From NCBI GenBank assembly GCA_023423045.1, contig JAFAGA010000056.1, forward strand, positions 1 to 64,000: a stretch of 64,000 nucleotides of DNA. The letters run 5' to 3'. The DNA is from Bacillota bacterium (lineage in GTDB: Bacteria > Bacillota > Clostridia > Lachnospirales > Lachnospiraceae). The notes beneath the pieces are model-generated. The model was not told the origin of the DNA. It worked only from the letters and a program-made list of their open reading frames with translations, and searched no databases. A program made the position numbers and the translations under genes. This document shows positions 24,690 to 33,440 of this stretch, piece by piece. How positions within the stretch are numbered: the first letter of the stretch is position 1; each line of letters begins with the position of its first letter.

Positions 24690-25865
24690 ATGAATTATAA
24701 TTTTGATCAAATCATCGACCGCAGGAATACCAATTCCTTAAAATATGATTTTGCCGTGGAAAGGCAGAAGCCTGCTGATATCCTTCCCCTCTGGGTTGCG
24801 GACATGGATTTCCCAGCCCCGCCCGAGGTTTTGGAAGCAATCCACAAGGTGGTATCTCACGGAATCTTCGGCTACAGTGAAGTTAAGAATGATTATTTTG
24901 ATGCTGTCCATGCCTGGTTTCTGCGCCATTACGGATGGAATACCCGGGAGGAATGGCTGGTTAAGACTCCCGGTGTGGTCTATGCGCTCTCCATGGCAAT
25001 CCGTGCATTAACCAAGGAGGGGGATGGCGTTTTAATACAGCAGCCCGTCTACTATCCCTTTTCCGAATGCGTCCGGCATAATCACCGCAAGCTGGTGGTA
25101 AATTCCCTCCTTTACAAAGATCATAAGTACTCCGTCGATTTTGAGGATTTTGAGAGCAAAATTGCTACGGAGAAGGTGAAGCTTTTCATCCTCTGCAATC
25201 CTCATAATCCCGTGGGCAGGGTATGGTCCGTGCAAGAGCTGACCCGCATGGGAGAAATCTGCCTCAAGCATGATGTTGTCGTAATCTCTGATGAAATCCA
25301 CTGTGATTTTACATATCCGGGCTTTACCCATACGGTGTTTGCAAATATAAGAGAGGACTTTGCCAGGAATTCCATCATCTGCACCGCCCCCAGCAAATCC
25401 TTCAATCTGGCTGGTCTGCAGGTGTCCAATCTATTTATATGCGACGAGGTAATCCGCCGCAAGCTGAAAAAAGAGCTGGCCGCCAGCGGCTACAGCCAAT
25501 GCAACACCCTTGGCCTGGCCGCCTGCAAGGCCGCATACCTGTACGGTGAGCCGTGGCTGAAGGAGCTTAAATCATATCTGTCCGGAAATCTCCAGTTTGT
25601 CCGGGAATATCTCTCCAAGAATCTTCCGAAGATTACGCTGGTGGAGCCCGAGGGCACCTATCTGCTCTGGCTGGACTTTAGTGAGATGAGCTTGTCCGGA
25701 AAAGATCTTGAGCATCTCATGGTCCATAAGGCAAAGCTGTGGCTGGATTACGGAACTATGTTCGGTGCGGAGGGAGAAGGCTTCGAACGGGTTAACATCG
25801 CCTGTCCCCGTCAGATTCTGGCACAGGCATTGGATCAGCTAAAAAATGCAATTGATACTCTATAA
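24690..25865 (+). CDS. MalY/PatB-type C-S lyase (aminotransferase class I/II)
   Basis: 391 aa from the ATG at 24690 (GGAGG 9 nt upstream). The opening NFDQIIDRRNTNSLKYDF and LPLWVADMDFPAPPEV are diagnostic of the MalY/PatB branch; further on come NPHNPVGRVW, the aspartate in SDEIHCDF and the PLP lysine in TAPSKSFNLAGLQ. These enzymes beta-eliminate cystathionine or cysteine conjugates, giving a thiol, pyruvate and ammonia. It lies 118 nt after the trans-sulfuration gene, with a hairpin in the gap (GCTCCACATG pairing with CATGTG...TGGAGC, about 24629-24663), perhaps an RNA-processing or attenuation point. Confidence 0.88.
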   Translation: MNYNFDQIIDRRNTNSLKYDFAVERQKPADILPLWVADMDFPAPPEVLEAIHKVVSHGIFGYSEVKNDYFDAVHAWFLRHYGWNTREEWLVKTPGVVYALSMAIRALTKEGDGVLIQQPVYYPFSECVRHNHRKLVVNSLLYKDHKYSVDFEDFESKIATEKVKLFILCNPHNPVGRVWSVQELTRMGEICLKHDVVVISDEIHCDFTYPGFTHTVFANIREDFARNSIICTAPSKSFNLAGLQVSNLFICDEVIRRKLKKELAASGYSQCNTLGLAACKAAYLYGEPWLKELKSYLSGNLQFVREYLSKNLPKITLVEPEGTYLLWLDFSEMSLSGKDLEHLMVHKAKLWLDYGTMFGAEGEGFERVNIACPRQILAQALDQLKNAIDTL

Positions 25866-25890
25866 AATTGCCCCTATCGTACTTGCAGTA

Positions 25891-25937
25891 AAAAAGCACC
25901 TTGGAGTTCAATAAAATATGAACCAAGGTGCCTTTTT
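25891..25937. terminator. Bidirectional terminator
   Basis: GCACCTTGG (25896-25904) pairs with CCAAGGTGC (25923-25931), flanked by AAAAA on the left and TTTTT on the right. It serves both the MalY gene (plus) and the convergent GH8 gene (minus). Confidence 0.9.
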
Positions 25938-25950
25938 AATTAAACTTAAA

Positions 25951-27081
25951 TTATTTATAAATTCTGTAGCTGCCGCTTAACGCAAGCAAAGCAAATAGGT
26001 AAAGGCAATTATCGTAATAGCGCCTGTCTCCCTTTCTCAAAGGAGTATTCCAGAAGAGTTCCACGCATTCCTTCCGGTACTTTCCGCAGCTGGCCAGGGA
26101 AGCCTGCGCATTGGTTGCTATCATCGCCACCGGATGCAATGCCTTCTCCTCCAGAATCGTGCCGTCAAGCTCATATACCCTGTCAATTTTTCCTGCCGCC
26201 GTCTCACAGAAGAAAGTCTGAAGCCTGTCCGCGCACTCGGCTTCCCATTCGTCCGCCGCAAACCATTCATAATCCAGCCCCAGATTGGCCGCAACCCGGT
26301 AAGAGTCGCTATAGTAGCGGTCCCTGTGATCCTTTTCGTACGGTCTTCCGTCATAATGGGCATACTCCGGAGCAAGGCCCGTAACCGGATGGCAGGCCTT
26401 CTTCAGGTATTCCCTGCTGACGGCGGCCGCCTCCTTCCAGAAGCCCCTGTCCTCTTCCTTCGCCCATAGAGCAAACAACTCATAAAAATGAGGTAAATGA
26501 TAGGAGGGATCCGTGAAATCACAATTGGGAATAAACTTGATCAGCTTATTCTCCGGCTCCCACATGGGATCGCCTGGAAAGCCCTCTTCTCCCTTATGGA
26601 CGCAGGCATAAAGAATATCCCTTGCCTCCCTGGAATAATCATAGATTCCCTCACCATCTCCCCAGCGGTGGGAAGCGAAGAACAGGGCAAGGGCAAAATA
26701 CTCTTCTCCGTCCGGTGCAGGACCTTCCGAATTCTTGGTTCCGTCCGGCTGAACCGACCAGGCAAAATACCCCTTATTCCAGCCGTAATCCATCCACATA
26801 TAAGTCTTGGAAAACTTCCAGAGCTTATCAAATTCCTCCTTCCAATTCCTTTGAACGCACATCATCATCGCATAGGACATGCCCTCCGTCCTGGCATCAT
26901 GATTGCCGGTATCCTCAAAATAGGCCATGTCTTCGCCGATCTCGTGATAGAACCGTTCCTCCTCTGAGCCGTAGAATATAGTCTGGTATGCCTCCTCCAA
27001 GCGCTTTTCAATTTCCTTCCCGTCATAACCGAACTCCTGAAACAGATTCCGGTACTCTCCTGTGTAAAATGCACCTCTCAT
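25951..27081 (-). CDS. GH8 reducing-end xylose-releasing exo-oligoxylanase
   Basis: 376 aa, no signal peptide, so it acts inside the cell. It matches glycoside hydrolase family 8: HDARTEGMSYAMMMCVQ carries the general-acid Glu, DYGWNKGYFAWSVQPDG lines the cleft and NCDFTDPSYHLPHFYELFA holds the likely base Asp. Intracellular GH8 enzymes of this length are the Rex type, which trims xylose from the reducing end of xylo-oligosaccharides; this fits xylB and a XylR-like regulator 6-9 kb away. ATG at 27081 chosen because GGAGGG lies just upstream; a TTG further up overlaps that site. Confidence 0.85.
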   Translation of the reverse strand: MRGAFYTGEYRNLFQEFGYDGKEIEKRLEEAYQTIFYGSEEERFYHEIGEDMAYFEDTGNHDARTEGMSYAMMMCVQRNWKEEFDKLWKFSKTYMWMDYGWNKGYFAWSVQPDGTKNSEGPAPDGEEYFALALFFASHRWGDGEGIYDYSREARDILYACVHKGEEGFPGDPMWEPENKLIKFIPNCDFTDPSYHLPHFYELFALWAKEEDRGFWKEAAAVSREYLKKACHPVTGLAPEYAHYDGRPYEKDHRDRYYSDSYRVAANLGLDYEWFAADEWEAECADRLQTFFCETAAGKIDRVYELDGTILEEKALHPVAMIATNAQASLASCGKYRKECVELFWNTPLRKGDRRYYDNCLYLFALLALSGSYRIYK

Positions 27082-27119
27082 CCTATCCCTCCAATACAAA
27101 ATTCAGCCTTCCGCTTTTA

Positions 27120-27998
27120 TCATTTGCTTCTTATCAGTATATCCTTCAGCTCTTCTACGGAAAAATGATAATGGGTATTACAAAAATGACAGTTCACCTC
27201 AATGGGCTCGTTCTCTTCTATCATCTCGCTGATTTCCTTCCGTCCGATGGAAACAATGGCCTTCTCCACCCTGTCCTTGGTACAGTTGCATTCAAAGGCG
27301 GTCGGAAGCTTGTCCAATATTTGCAGGCCAAATTCTCCGAGAACATATTCCAGAATCATTTCCGGAGTCATTTCCTTATCCAACAGGGAGGTAATCCCCG
27401 TGATTTCATTCACCTTCTGCTCCAGGCGATCGATGAGGGAGGAATCAGCAAAGGGCATCAGCTGAAGGATGAATCCCCCCGCCTGCCTTACCGTATTCTC
27501 CTTGTTCATCAGCACACCGAGAGCGACAACCGAAGGTACCTGCTCACTGGCTGCATAATAATAAGCGATATCCTCGGCGATCTCGCCGGATACCAGATGT
27601 GTCTGTCCGGTATAAGGCTCCTTCAGACCCAGATCCTTGATCACGCTAAGAATCCCGGCTCCCAGGGCTCCGCCCACATCCAGCTTCCCTTTCTCATTGG
27701 CAGGCAGGAGTACCTCGGGATGATAGGCATAACCCTTCACCGTTCCCCGGGAATTGGCTGTCACAATCAATCCTCCGATGGGACCGCTGCCCTTGATCTG
27801 CAGGGTAAGGATATCCTCTTCCCCCTTCATCATGCTGCCCATCATTGCTCCTGCTGTGAGCAGCCTTCCCAGGGCTGCCGTTGCCACCGGGCTGGTGTTA
27901 TGAAGCATTCTGGCCTGCTCCACCAATTCCTTCGTTGTTGCCGCGAATGCCCGGATCTGGCTGTCCGCCGCACTCGCCCTGATTATATAATCCGACAT
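27120..27998 (-). CDS. hslO: Hsp33 redox-regulated chaperone
   Basis: A holdase chaperone switched on by oxidation. 292 aa from the ATG at 27998, which has AATGGAGG 6-7 nt upstream. The N-terminal core includes ATAALGRLLTAGAMMGSMMK and TLQIKGSGPIGGL. The C-terminal redox switch has the zinc-binding cysteines in the order C-x-C (ECNCT) and C-x2-C (CHFC) within the last 60 residues, all four present. It is useful in an anaerobe facing oxygen. It lies between the GH8 gene and a methyltransferase gene on the same strand, with gaps of 38 and 52 nt. Confidence 0.95.
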   Translation of the reverse strand: MSDYIIRASAADSQIRAFAATTKELVEQARMLHNTSPVATAALGRLLTAGAMMGSMMKGEEDILTLQIKGSGPIGGLIVTANSRGTVKGYAYHPEVLLPANEKGKLDVGGALGAGILSVIKDLGLKEPYTGQTHLVSGEIAEDIAYYYAASEQVPSVVALGVLMNKENTVRQAGGFILQLMPFADSSLIDRLEQKVNEITGITSLLDKEMTPEMILEYVLGEFGLQILDKLPTAFECNCTKDRVEKAIVSIGRKEISEMIEENEPIEVNCHFCNTHYHFSVEELKDILIRSK

Positions 27999-28050
27999 AA
28001 TAACCTCCATTTAATTTTCACACTAACTTTTTCCAGTTTCTCCCTGCTGT

Positions 28051-28815
28051 CTATAAATACAATTTATCTTCCTGCCTTTTCTCCCTGGCAATGAAGTAAG
28101 CCCGCTCGCAATTCTTCTTTGGCTTCTTCTCCGTCAGCATATCGTACACGGCAACCAGTTCCATTCCCGCTTCCTCAATCAGCTCCGCTATCCTGTCCAG
28201 GGAAAATGCCTTTCGGTAATGCGTTTCTTCGTATTTGCGGTACCGCTGGTCCTCCTCCGGAATGAACAGAGTCAGGTTCACTTCATTTAGCTGCTCTTCC
28301 TCATAGTAGGTGTTCTCCCAGATAAAGCTTCCCTCCGCCCGGTTCTCCGCAATCGTCTGGTCTCCGATCAGCTCCTCATAAGCATACCGGGTATCATAGT
28401 CAAAAATAAAGAGTCCGCCCGGATCCAGGTAATTATTCACCAGACGGAATATCTGCAGAAGTTCCTCCTCTGACAGGATATAATTCATACTGTCACATAC
28501 ACTGACAACTGCTGCCACAGTACCATATAACTCAAATTCCCTCATATCCTGGCATAGATACAATATACTCTCTCCCCGGGTTTTTTCCCTTGCGATCTGG
28601 AGCATTTCCTCCGAATTATCGATACCGATCATATCATAGCCCCGGCTGGCAAGGCATCGCGCCATGCTGCCGGTACCGCATCCCAGCTCCAGAACCAGTC
28701 CCTGGTCAATCCTATGCTTCTTTAGTAATCCCTGTACATAATCCGCCCATTCCTCATATGGAACATTGTCCATGAAGAGATCATAGACGGATGCAAATCC
28801 TGAATATGGCTGCAT
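28051..28815 (-). CDS. Class I SAM-dependent methyltransferase
   Basis: 254 aa. SAM-binding motif I is LVLELGCGTGSMARCLA (about 41-57), motif II contains MIGIDNSEEML, and VVSVCDSMNYIL precedes motif III. The N-terminal YSGFASVYDLFMDNVPYEEW is shared by a common Firmicutes methyltransferase group of unknown substrate. The ATG has AAGGAGC. It is upstream of hslO on the same strand, 52 nt away, and probably co-transcribed. Residues after 215 are basic and may bind RNA, but that is a guess. Confidence 0.85.
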   Translation of the reverse strand: MQPYSGFASVYDLFMDNVPYEEWADYVQGLLKKHRIDQGLVLELGCGTGSMARCLASRGYDMIGIDNSEEMLQIAREKTRGESILYLCQDMREFELYGTVAAVVSVCDSMNYILSEEELLQIFRLVNNYLDPGGLFIFDYDTRYAYEELIGDQTIAENRAEGSFIWENTYYEEEQLNEVNLTLFIPEEDQRYRKYEETHYRKAFSLDRIAELIEEAGMELVAVYDMLTEKKPKKNCERAYFIAREKRQEDKLYL

Positions 28816-29104
28816 TGCTTGCAGCTCCTTTCTTTATCTTATTGTCGGCTGTTTTATTCAACAGCGCATTTTTACGGACGTCCCTATTTGCAGCAAGTCC
28901 GCAAATTTGTGCTTGAAATGTCAGAAACGGCATCCGATGGCGCCCTGCTTCCGCTGCCATGAACAAACAGCAGGCCCTTCTTCTTCCCTTAGCTCTGCTG
29001 TTATGCCTGTCATTATTCTATTATTTCTGTGAAACCATTCTAACATACTAAAAATCGCTTATCAATGTTAATCAATTCAAAAATATAGCTCTTTCCAAGC
29101 AGCC

Positions 29105-29144
29105 GTAACAGTTCAACCCATGATATCATGGGTTGAACTGTTAC
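29105..29144. repeat. Perfect 40-bp palindrome
   Basis: Two 20-nt arms, GTAACAGTTCAACCCATGAT and its exact reverse complement, abut with no spacer. It lies 10 nt past the exonuclease stop codon (minus strand). Neither side has a T-run, so it is not a standard terminator, though a cruciform or RNA hairpin would be very stable. The 28816-29104 stretch beside it holds no supported gene; it is the upstream region of the methyltransferase. Confidence 0.8.
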
Positions 29145-29154
29145 GAGCAGCAAT

Positions 29155-30000
29155 TTATTTTATCCCAATTCCTTTCAGTATCTCAACTGTTTTGAGGAGC
29201 CCGGTTTCATCATATTGCAACTCCTCCAGCGCATAGGGCAGAGGAGCTTTGTCATCAAGCTTAATAAGCTGCATATTCTGAAGCAGCTTTTGTGTATTCC
29301 TTTGCAGGGAGCTTTGCACTGCAGAGCTTTCCATGCTGCTTATCTTCTCAATAATGCTGAAGATACCGCCATGCTCATTGATTAATTTCATCGCTGTTTT
29401 GGGACCAATCTTCTCTATCCCTCTGATATTATCCGCATTATCTCCCACCAATGCCTTATAGTCTGCAAAATAACAGGGCTCAATTCCATATTTCTCATAA
29501 AATCGGTATGTATCAAAAAGGATCGTATTCTTTCCCCGATATCTCAGGACCTGGATATTGTCATTCAATAATTGAAAAAAATCCGAATCGAAGGAGGAAA
29601 TAACCACCGGCAGACTGCTGTTGTATTTGATCGCATAGCTCGCTGTCACATCATCCGCCTCAAAGCCGTCGGTTTCCATATATTTAATCTTCATATAATC
29701 CAGTGCCCGAAAGATGTCAGGCAATTGAATGAAAGGATTTTCCTCCTCCGGTACATTGGAGTAGTCAATACGGTTTGCCTTATAATCGGCATTGATCGCA
29801 ACCCTTTCATTGCCTTTGTCTCCGTCAAACACCACAATCATATGGGAGGGTTTAACCATTTTAATAATATTAACAAGACCGCCCACAAAACCCAGCGTAC
29901 CGTGGATTGCTTTACCATCCTTATTCAGAATGCTGGAAGGCATTCCGAAGAACATTTGAAACAGCAGATTGTGCCCGTCAATAATCAGTAATTTATTCAT
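29155..30000 (-). CDS. 5'-3' exonuclease (PolI N-terminal domain type)
   Basis: 281 aa, a stand-alone version of the flap/5' nuclease domain of DNA polymerase I. Acidic metal ligands: LIIDGHNLLF, VVFDGDKG, DGFEADDVTASYA and SSFDSDFFQLL; the helix-hairpin-helix is LVGDNADNIRGIEKIGPKTA. It removes RNA primers or flaps in repair and replication, in the cytoplasm. The ATG follows AGGAGAAAAGC. It is a single gene; the stop is 10 nt from the 40-bp palindrome. Confidence 0.9.
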   Translation of the reverse strand: MNKLLIIDGHNLLFQMFFGMPSSILNKDGKAIHGTLGFVGGLVNIIKMVKPSHMIVVFDGDKGNERVAINADYKANRIDYSNVPEEENPFIQLPDIFRALDYMKIKYMETDGFEADDVTASYAIKYNSSLPVVISSFDSDFFQLLNDNIQVLRYRGKNTILFDTYRFYEKYGIEPCYFADYKALVGDNADNIRGIEKIGPKTAMKLINEHGGIFSIIEKISSMESSAVQSSLQRNTQKLLQNMQLIKLDDKAPLPYALEELQYDETGLLKTVEILKGIGIK

Positions 30001-30146
30001 GCTTTTCTCCTATCAAGTAGATACATCTGGCTATGATCCAGCAGATGACTTAATTATCATAGACCATATATCCTTGGCAGGCAATACTTTTCATGATAAA
30101 ATTCAGATATTATGTTACAAGGCTGCAGCGATAAAGTAATGTGAGC

Positions 30147-30911
30147 CTATAGCTGCTTTTTATTGAATGCCATAACCGAAGCAGTCACGGATGCAGCAAT
30201 GAAAACTCCACAAATAATAACTGCAGGTACAAAATCCGAAGCAGCTTTTTGTGCTGTAAGTATCTGCATGTTTTCCAAGGATAAGGTAACAGGATTATAC
30301 TTTCGCAGCTGCGGAAATATATTAATAATCGTCATGATAACGAGAACACCGCCGCAAAAAAGCAGACTTCCATAAGTATTTTTAAACAGCACCCCGCCCA
30401 AAAGGATAAGCGCAACCAGCAGTATTCCGAACAGCCACATCCCTGAGAATGCCAGAAATGCATTACTTATATTTTCTATTGTAAAGTAGTAAAAGGTATA
30501 GGCATAGGTAACTGCAAGGCAGAGCAGATAGGCTGCTGACCAGATGACTGCCGCTGCCGTGAATTTTGCGAAAATGACCGTGCTGCGTTTCATTCCCTTC
30601 GTCAGTATGTTAATCAGCGTCCCTTTGGAAAATTCATTTGCCATGATACCGCTGAAGATAATGGCAAGCACTAACAGCCCCATTTGACCCACATTTTTGA
30701 AAAACTGGGCAAAGCTGTCCATTGCGGTTGGTTCCCCCATTCCGAGAGCGGAGGCCTCTATGCCTGCGGCTTTCAATATTTCCGGTGTAAACTTTGCAAA
30801 AAGCGGACTCATGACACCGAAGATCAAAAACACGACAATCATTATCATTAACTTATAGGTACGAAGATTCTCTGTAAATTCTTTTTTAACAAAAGCATAG
30901 TAGACCCTCAT
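30147..30911 (-). CDS. ABC-2 exporter permease
   Basis: 254 aa with about six helices (20-42, 75-95, 110-135, 150-170, 178-200 and 225-245). FSKGTLINILTKGMKRSTVI after helix 2 is the ABC-2 coupling loop. Its ATG overlaps the stop of the ATPase gene upstream by 4 nt (ATGA). Last gene of the four-gene XRE-PLDc_N-ATPase-permease operon. Cargo unknown; systems of this sort often export or resist peptide antibiotics. Confidence 0.85.
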   Translation of the reverse strand: MRVYYAFVKKEFTENLRTYKLMIMIVVFLIFGVMSPLFAKFTPEILKAAGIEASALGMGEPTAMDSFAQFFKNVGQMGLLVLAIIFSGIMANEFSKGTLINILTKGMKRSTVIFAKFTAAAVIWSAAYLLCLAVTYAYTFYYFTIENISNAFLAFSGMWLFGILLVALILLGGVLFKNTYGSLLFCGGVLVIMTIINIFPQLRKYNPVTLSLENMQILTAQKAASDFVPAVIICGVFIAASVTASVMAFNKKQL

Positions 30912-31813
30912 TGTATCGCCTCCAAAAAAAGGTTTTCTATCGTTGGCTCTGCGATTTCAAGTCTTCTCAGCAGAAGCCTTTCCCCCGCAAGAAGTTCAAA
31001 CACCCTTGCCTGAGCCGCAGCGATATTGTCAGTCCTTATTATAACACCGGTTTCTGTCCGGGTGCAGTTCGTCATGCCGTACAGCGCAATAAATCTTTCC
31101 CGGTCCGCCTGGGCTGCAAATTCAATAAGCAAGCTGTCCGCTTTCCTTTTCGCCTTAAGTTCTGATAAGGTCCCCCATAGAGCTAATCCCCCGTTATTCA
31201 GCACCGCCACATGGTCACAGATTCGCTCCACATCCGCAAGGATATGAGTCGAAAAAACAACAGTAACCTTACCCTTGACCGCAAGCAGAATATCAAGGAT
31301 TTCCTTTCTGCCCATGGGGTCAAGCGCTGAGGTCGGTTCATCACAGATAAGCAGCTTCGGCTCGTTTAAGAGTGCCTGGGCAATCCCAAGCCGCTGCTTC
31401 ATGCCCCGTGAAAATCCACCGATTTTCTTATTGACACCATCCAGTCCCACAAGCGCCAGCAGCTCATCGCTGCGGCTTTTCACCCGTCCGGCGGGCATGC
31501 CGGTAATATCACCGCAAAGCCTTAGATATTCCTTCGGGCGCATATAGGGATAAAATTCCGGCACATCAGGCAGATAACCGATATATTGATTGGTTTTGGT
31601 CTGTCCAAAATTGACCGTCTCACCGCAGACCTTCACACTTCCGCTGTCCGCCTTTAAAAGTCCCAGAATCATCTTCATCGTAGTAGTCTTTCCCGCGCCG
31701 TTCTGTCCTATAAAACCAAAGATCAAATGCTCCGGTACGGAAAAAGAAAGACCGTCTATGACCTTATTGCTCCCAAAGCACTTGGACAAGTTTTCTATCG
31801 TAAGAATATCCAT
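30908..31813 (-). CDS. ABC-2 exporter ATP-binding protein
   Basis: 301 aa: Walker A GQNGAGKTT (about 37-45), signature GGFSRGMKQRLGIAQAL, Walker B LLICDEPTSALDPMGR and the switch His in FSTHILADVERICD. The C-terminal 90 residues form the accessory domain seen in BcrA-type exporters. It starts 1 nt inside the stop of the small membrane protein gene (TAATG) and ends in a 4-nt overlap with the permease gene, so translation of all three is coupled. Confidence 0.9.
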   Translation of the reverse strand: MDILTIENLSKCFGSNKVIDGLSFSVPEHLIFGFIGQNGAGKTTTMKMILGLLKADSGSVKVCGETVNFGQTKTNQYIGYLPDVPEFYPYMRPKEYLRLCGDITGMPAGRVKSRSDELLALVGLDGVNKKIGGFSRGMKQRLGIAQALLNEPKLLICDEPTSALDPMGRKEILDILLAVKGKVTVVFSTHILADVERICDHVAVLNNGGLALWGTLSELKAKRKADSLLIEFAAQADRERFIALYGMTNCTRTETGVIIRTDNIAAAQARVFELLAGERLLLRRLEIAEPTIENLFLEAIQ

Positions 31814-32007
31814 TATTCATCACCTCTGCCAATGGTAAAATAAAGCACCGGACCGATAATGTTAATAAAGCTTACAATCACCCAGAGCACACGATTGCCG
31901 CGCTTATAGGTTTTGTGAGTCAGGATATGGATGAGTGATGCACCGGTCAGCACCACCTCCAGAATCCCCAAAGGGATAAGCACCGGCAATAAACTATTAA
32001 TATCCAT
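31813..32007 (-). CDS. Small PLDc_N-type membrane protein
   Basis: 64 aa with two helices (about 7-28 and 40-59). The segment NRVLWVIVSFINIIGPVLYF ending in TIGRGDE matches the phospholipase D-nuclease N-terminal (PLDc_N) domain, here without any phospholipase part. Such stand-alone proteins commonly sit in front of ABC exporter genes in Firmicutes. Role unknown, possibly an exporter accessory. AAGGAGTGA, the ribosome site, includes the stop codon of the regulator gene upstream. Confidence 0.75.
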   Translation of the reverse strand: MDINSLLPVLIPLGILEVVLTGASLIHILTHKTYKRGNRVLWVIVSFINIIGPVLYFTIGRGDE

Positions 32008-32016
32008 CCTTATAAT

Positions 32017-33147
32017 TCACTCCTTCCGTTCAATTTTTTGTTCTGCAAAGGCGGAGAGCCTATGAATTACGCTCTTATATTCCGACTCCCCGTCCAGAAT
32101 ATGAAAGGCAGGGTTTTCTATAACGCTTTGCAAAATGCTGTTTTTAATGGTCTTCTCATCTCGCGGAGCCTGTAAATCAATATCCTCATCACGAAACCAC
32201 TCTTCAATACGGTCAAAGAAGCTGTCACCCTGGAGTTTAAACGGCAGCAAAAAGGTTGTGCAAATGTCAGCATATCTTCCAAGCATCTCCAGCGCTTTTT
32301 CCTTGTTACCCAGTACCGCATATCCGTGGGCAGCAATATAATAAAGCTGGCAGAGCGAGTTAGGATTCAGACTTTCCACATGAAAGCTATCCGACAAACA
32401 GATAAACCGGCGCAGGATCTCTTCAAATTTATCCGGCTCATCTATCACCAGAAGTAAATAGGAATGCGCCGTTTCCAATAGACTGATCAAATGCTGATAC
32501 AGGCCGGCCTGTAAAACCAATTTGGCTTTTGCAATATTTCCGGTCATCTGATAAGCGGAAGCAAGCAGTCTATCATCATTGGAGATAGGCATGCTGTTTT
32601 CGCCCAGCCGCTCCAGCACCTGCTGCGGCTGTCCGAGTGCAAGGAGGCTTATGGCCTCAATCGAATTGGCCTGCCGGGCCAACCGGGCATCATTACTTTC
32701 CGTCCTGATCCGTATGCATAGGTCCACAACCTCCTGCAATAAGGTTTTCTGCCTTTCTTCTTCCTTTAGAAGAGTGCAATAATTAAGCAGTAAGCCTGTC
32801 ATTCTCAGGAGCAGCGGAAAACAGGAATAGTATTTTTTGATAATCGTCCGGCATTCGGAAAGTACCTGATCAAATGGCTTCTTACCAAAGTCATCCGCTA
32901 GCCGGTGATAAGTTTTACGGATATCCTGCTCAGTCATCTGCGGCAGGTAGCCCATAAGCTCATCAATGCTGATATTAAAATATGCCGCAAGCTGCGGAAG
33001 AAAAGTGATATCCGGATAGCTCTGCGCCGTCTCCCACTTGGAAACCGATGCCTTTGACACTCCGATATACTCTGCAAGCTCATCCTGTGTCACACCTTTT
33101 TCTCTTCTCTTTGCCGCGATAACCGTTGATATGTTAATCTCTCTCAT
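32017..33147 (-). CDS. XRE-type regulator with a helical repeat sensor domain
   Basis: 376 aa. Residues 7-65 are a Cro/CI helix-turn-helix (IAAKRREKGVTQDELAEYIG, SKASVSKWETAQSYPDITFL). The remaining 300 residues are all-helical with TPR-like spacing (LLASAYQMTGNIAKAKLVLQ; IAAHGYAVLGNKEKALEMLG), as in Rgg/PlcR-like regulators that sense peptides or ligands. First gene of the operon that encodes the PLDc_N protein and the ABC-2 exporter, so it probably controls the exporter in response to a ligand. Ribosome site AGAGGTGATT. Confidence 0.85.
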   Translation of the reverse strand: MREINISTVIAAKRREKGVTQDELAEYIGVSKASVSKWETAQSYPDITFLPQLAAYFNISIDELMGYLPQMTEQDIRKTYHRLADDFGKKPFDQVLSECRTIIKKYYSCFPLLLRMTGLLLNYCTLLKEEERQKTLLQEVVDLCIRIRTESNDARLARQANSIEAISLLALGQPQQVLERLGENSMPISNDDRLLASAYQMTGNIAKAKLVLQAGLYQHLISLLETAHSYLLLVIDEPDKFEEILRRFICLSDSFHVESLNPNSLCQLYYIAAHGYAVLGNKEKALEMLGRYADICTTFLLPFKLQGDSFFDRIEEWFRDEDIDLQAPRDEKTIKNSILQSVIENPAFHILDGESEYKSVIHRLSAFAEQKIERKE

Positions 33148-33329
33148 TACGAATCACCTCTAACTCTATGATAGCTTGATAAGCGCCCCAGATCAATAGA
33201 ATGATAGGATACTTTGGTTAAAAAAATCAACCGTCAGGAAACATCAACATATGCATGGGCAATTGCCTGAAATAAAAATTATTACTTCTACCACTTTATT
33301 GAGAGAAGGCTATTCTTCCTAATGTGTAT

Positions 33330-33370
33330 AAACAACAAAGGACACGCTCTGCGAGATGCCCTTATATTAA
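33330..33370 (+). repeat. 41-bp repeat, copy A (partner at 59707-59747)
   Basis: This stretch agrees with 59707-59747 at about 32 of 41 positions by eye, without gaps. Shared blocks are AAACAAC, CACGCT.TGCGAG and CTTAT.TTAA (partly degenerate). Both copies directly border a terminator hairpin on the same side. The rest of 33148-33440 is the XRE gene's upstream region and shows nothing else. Confidence 0.55.
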
Positions 33371-33408
33371 TAAAGCGGCGTATCATATAAATAAAAATGA
33401 TACGCCGC
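33371..33408 (-). terminator. Terminator of xylB
   Basis: GCGGCGTATCAT (33375-33386) pairs exactly with ATGATACGCCGC (33397-33408); on the minus strand it is followed by TTTATTAAT. It lies 33 nt past the xylB stop. Confidence 0.8.
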
Positions 33409-33440
33409 CCTATTCCTACGCTATGTATAACACATAAGCT

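Noticed and set aside
28816..29104. Possible 61-codon gene upstream of the methyltransferase
   Set aside because: No ribosome site, no family pattern, and it overlaps the methyltransferase's start.
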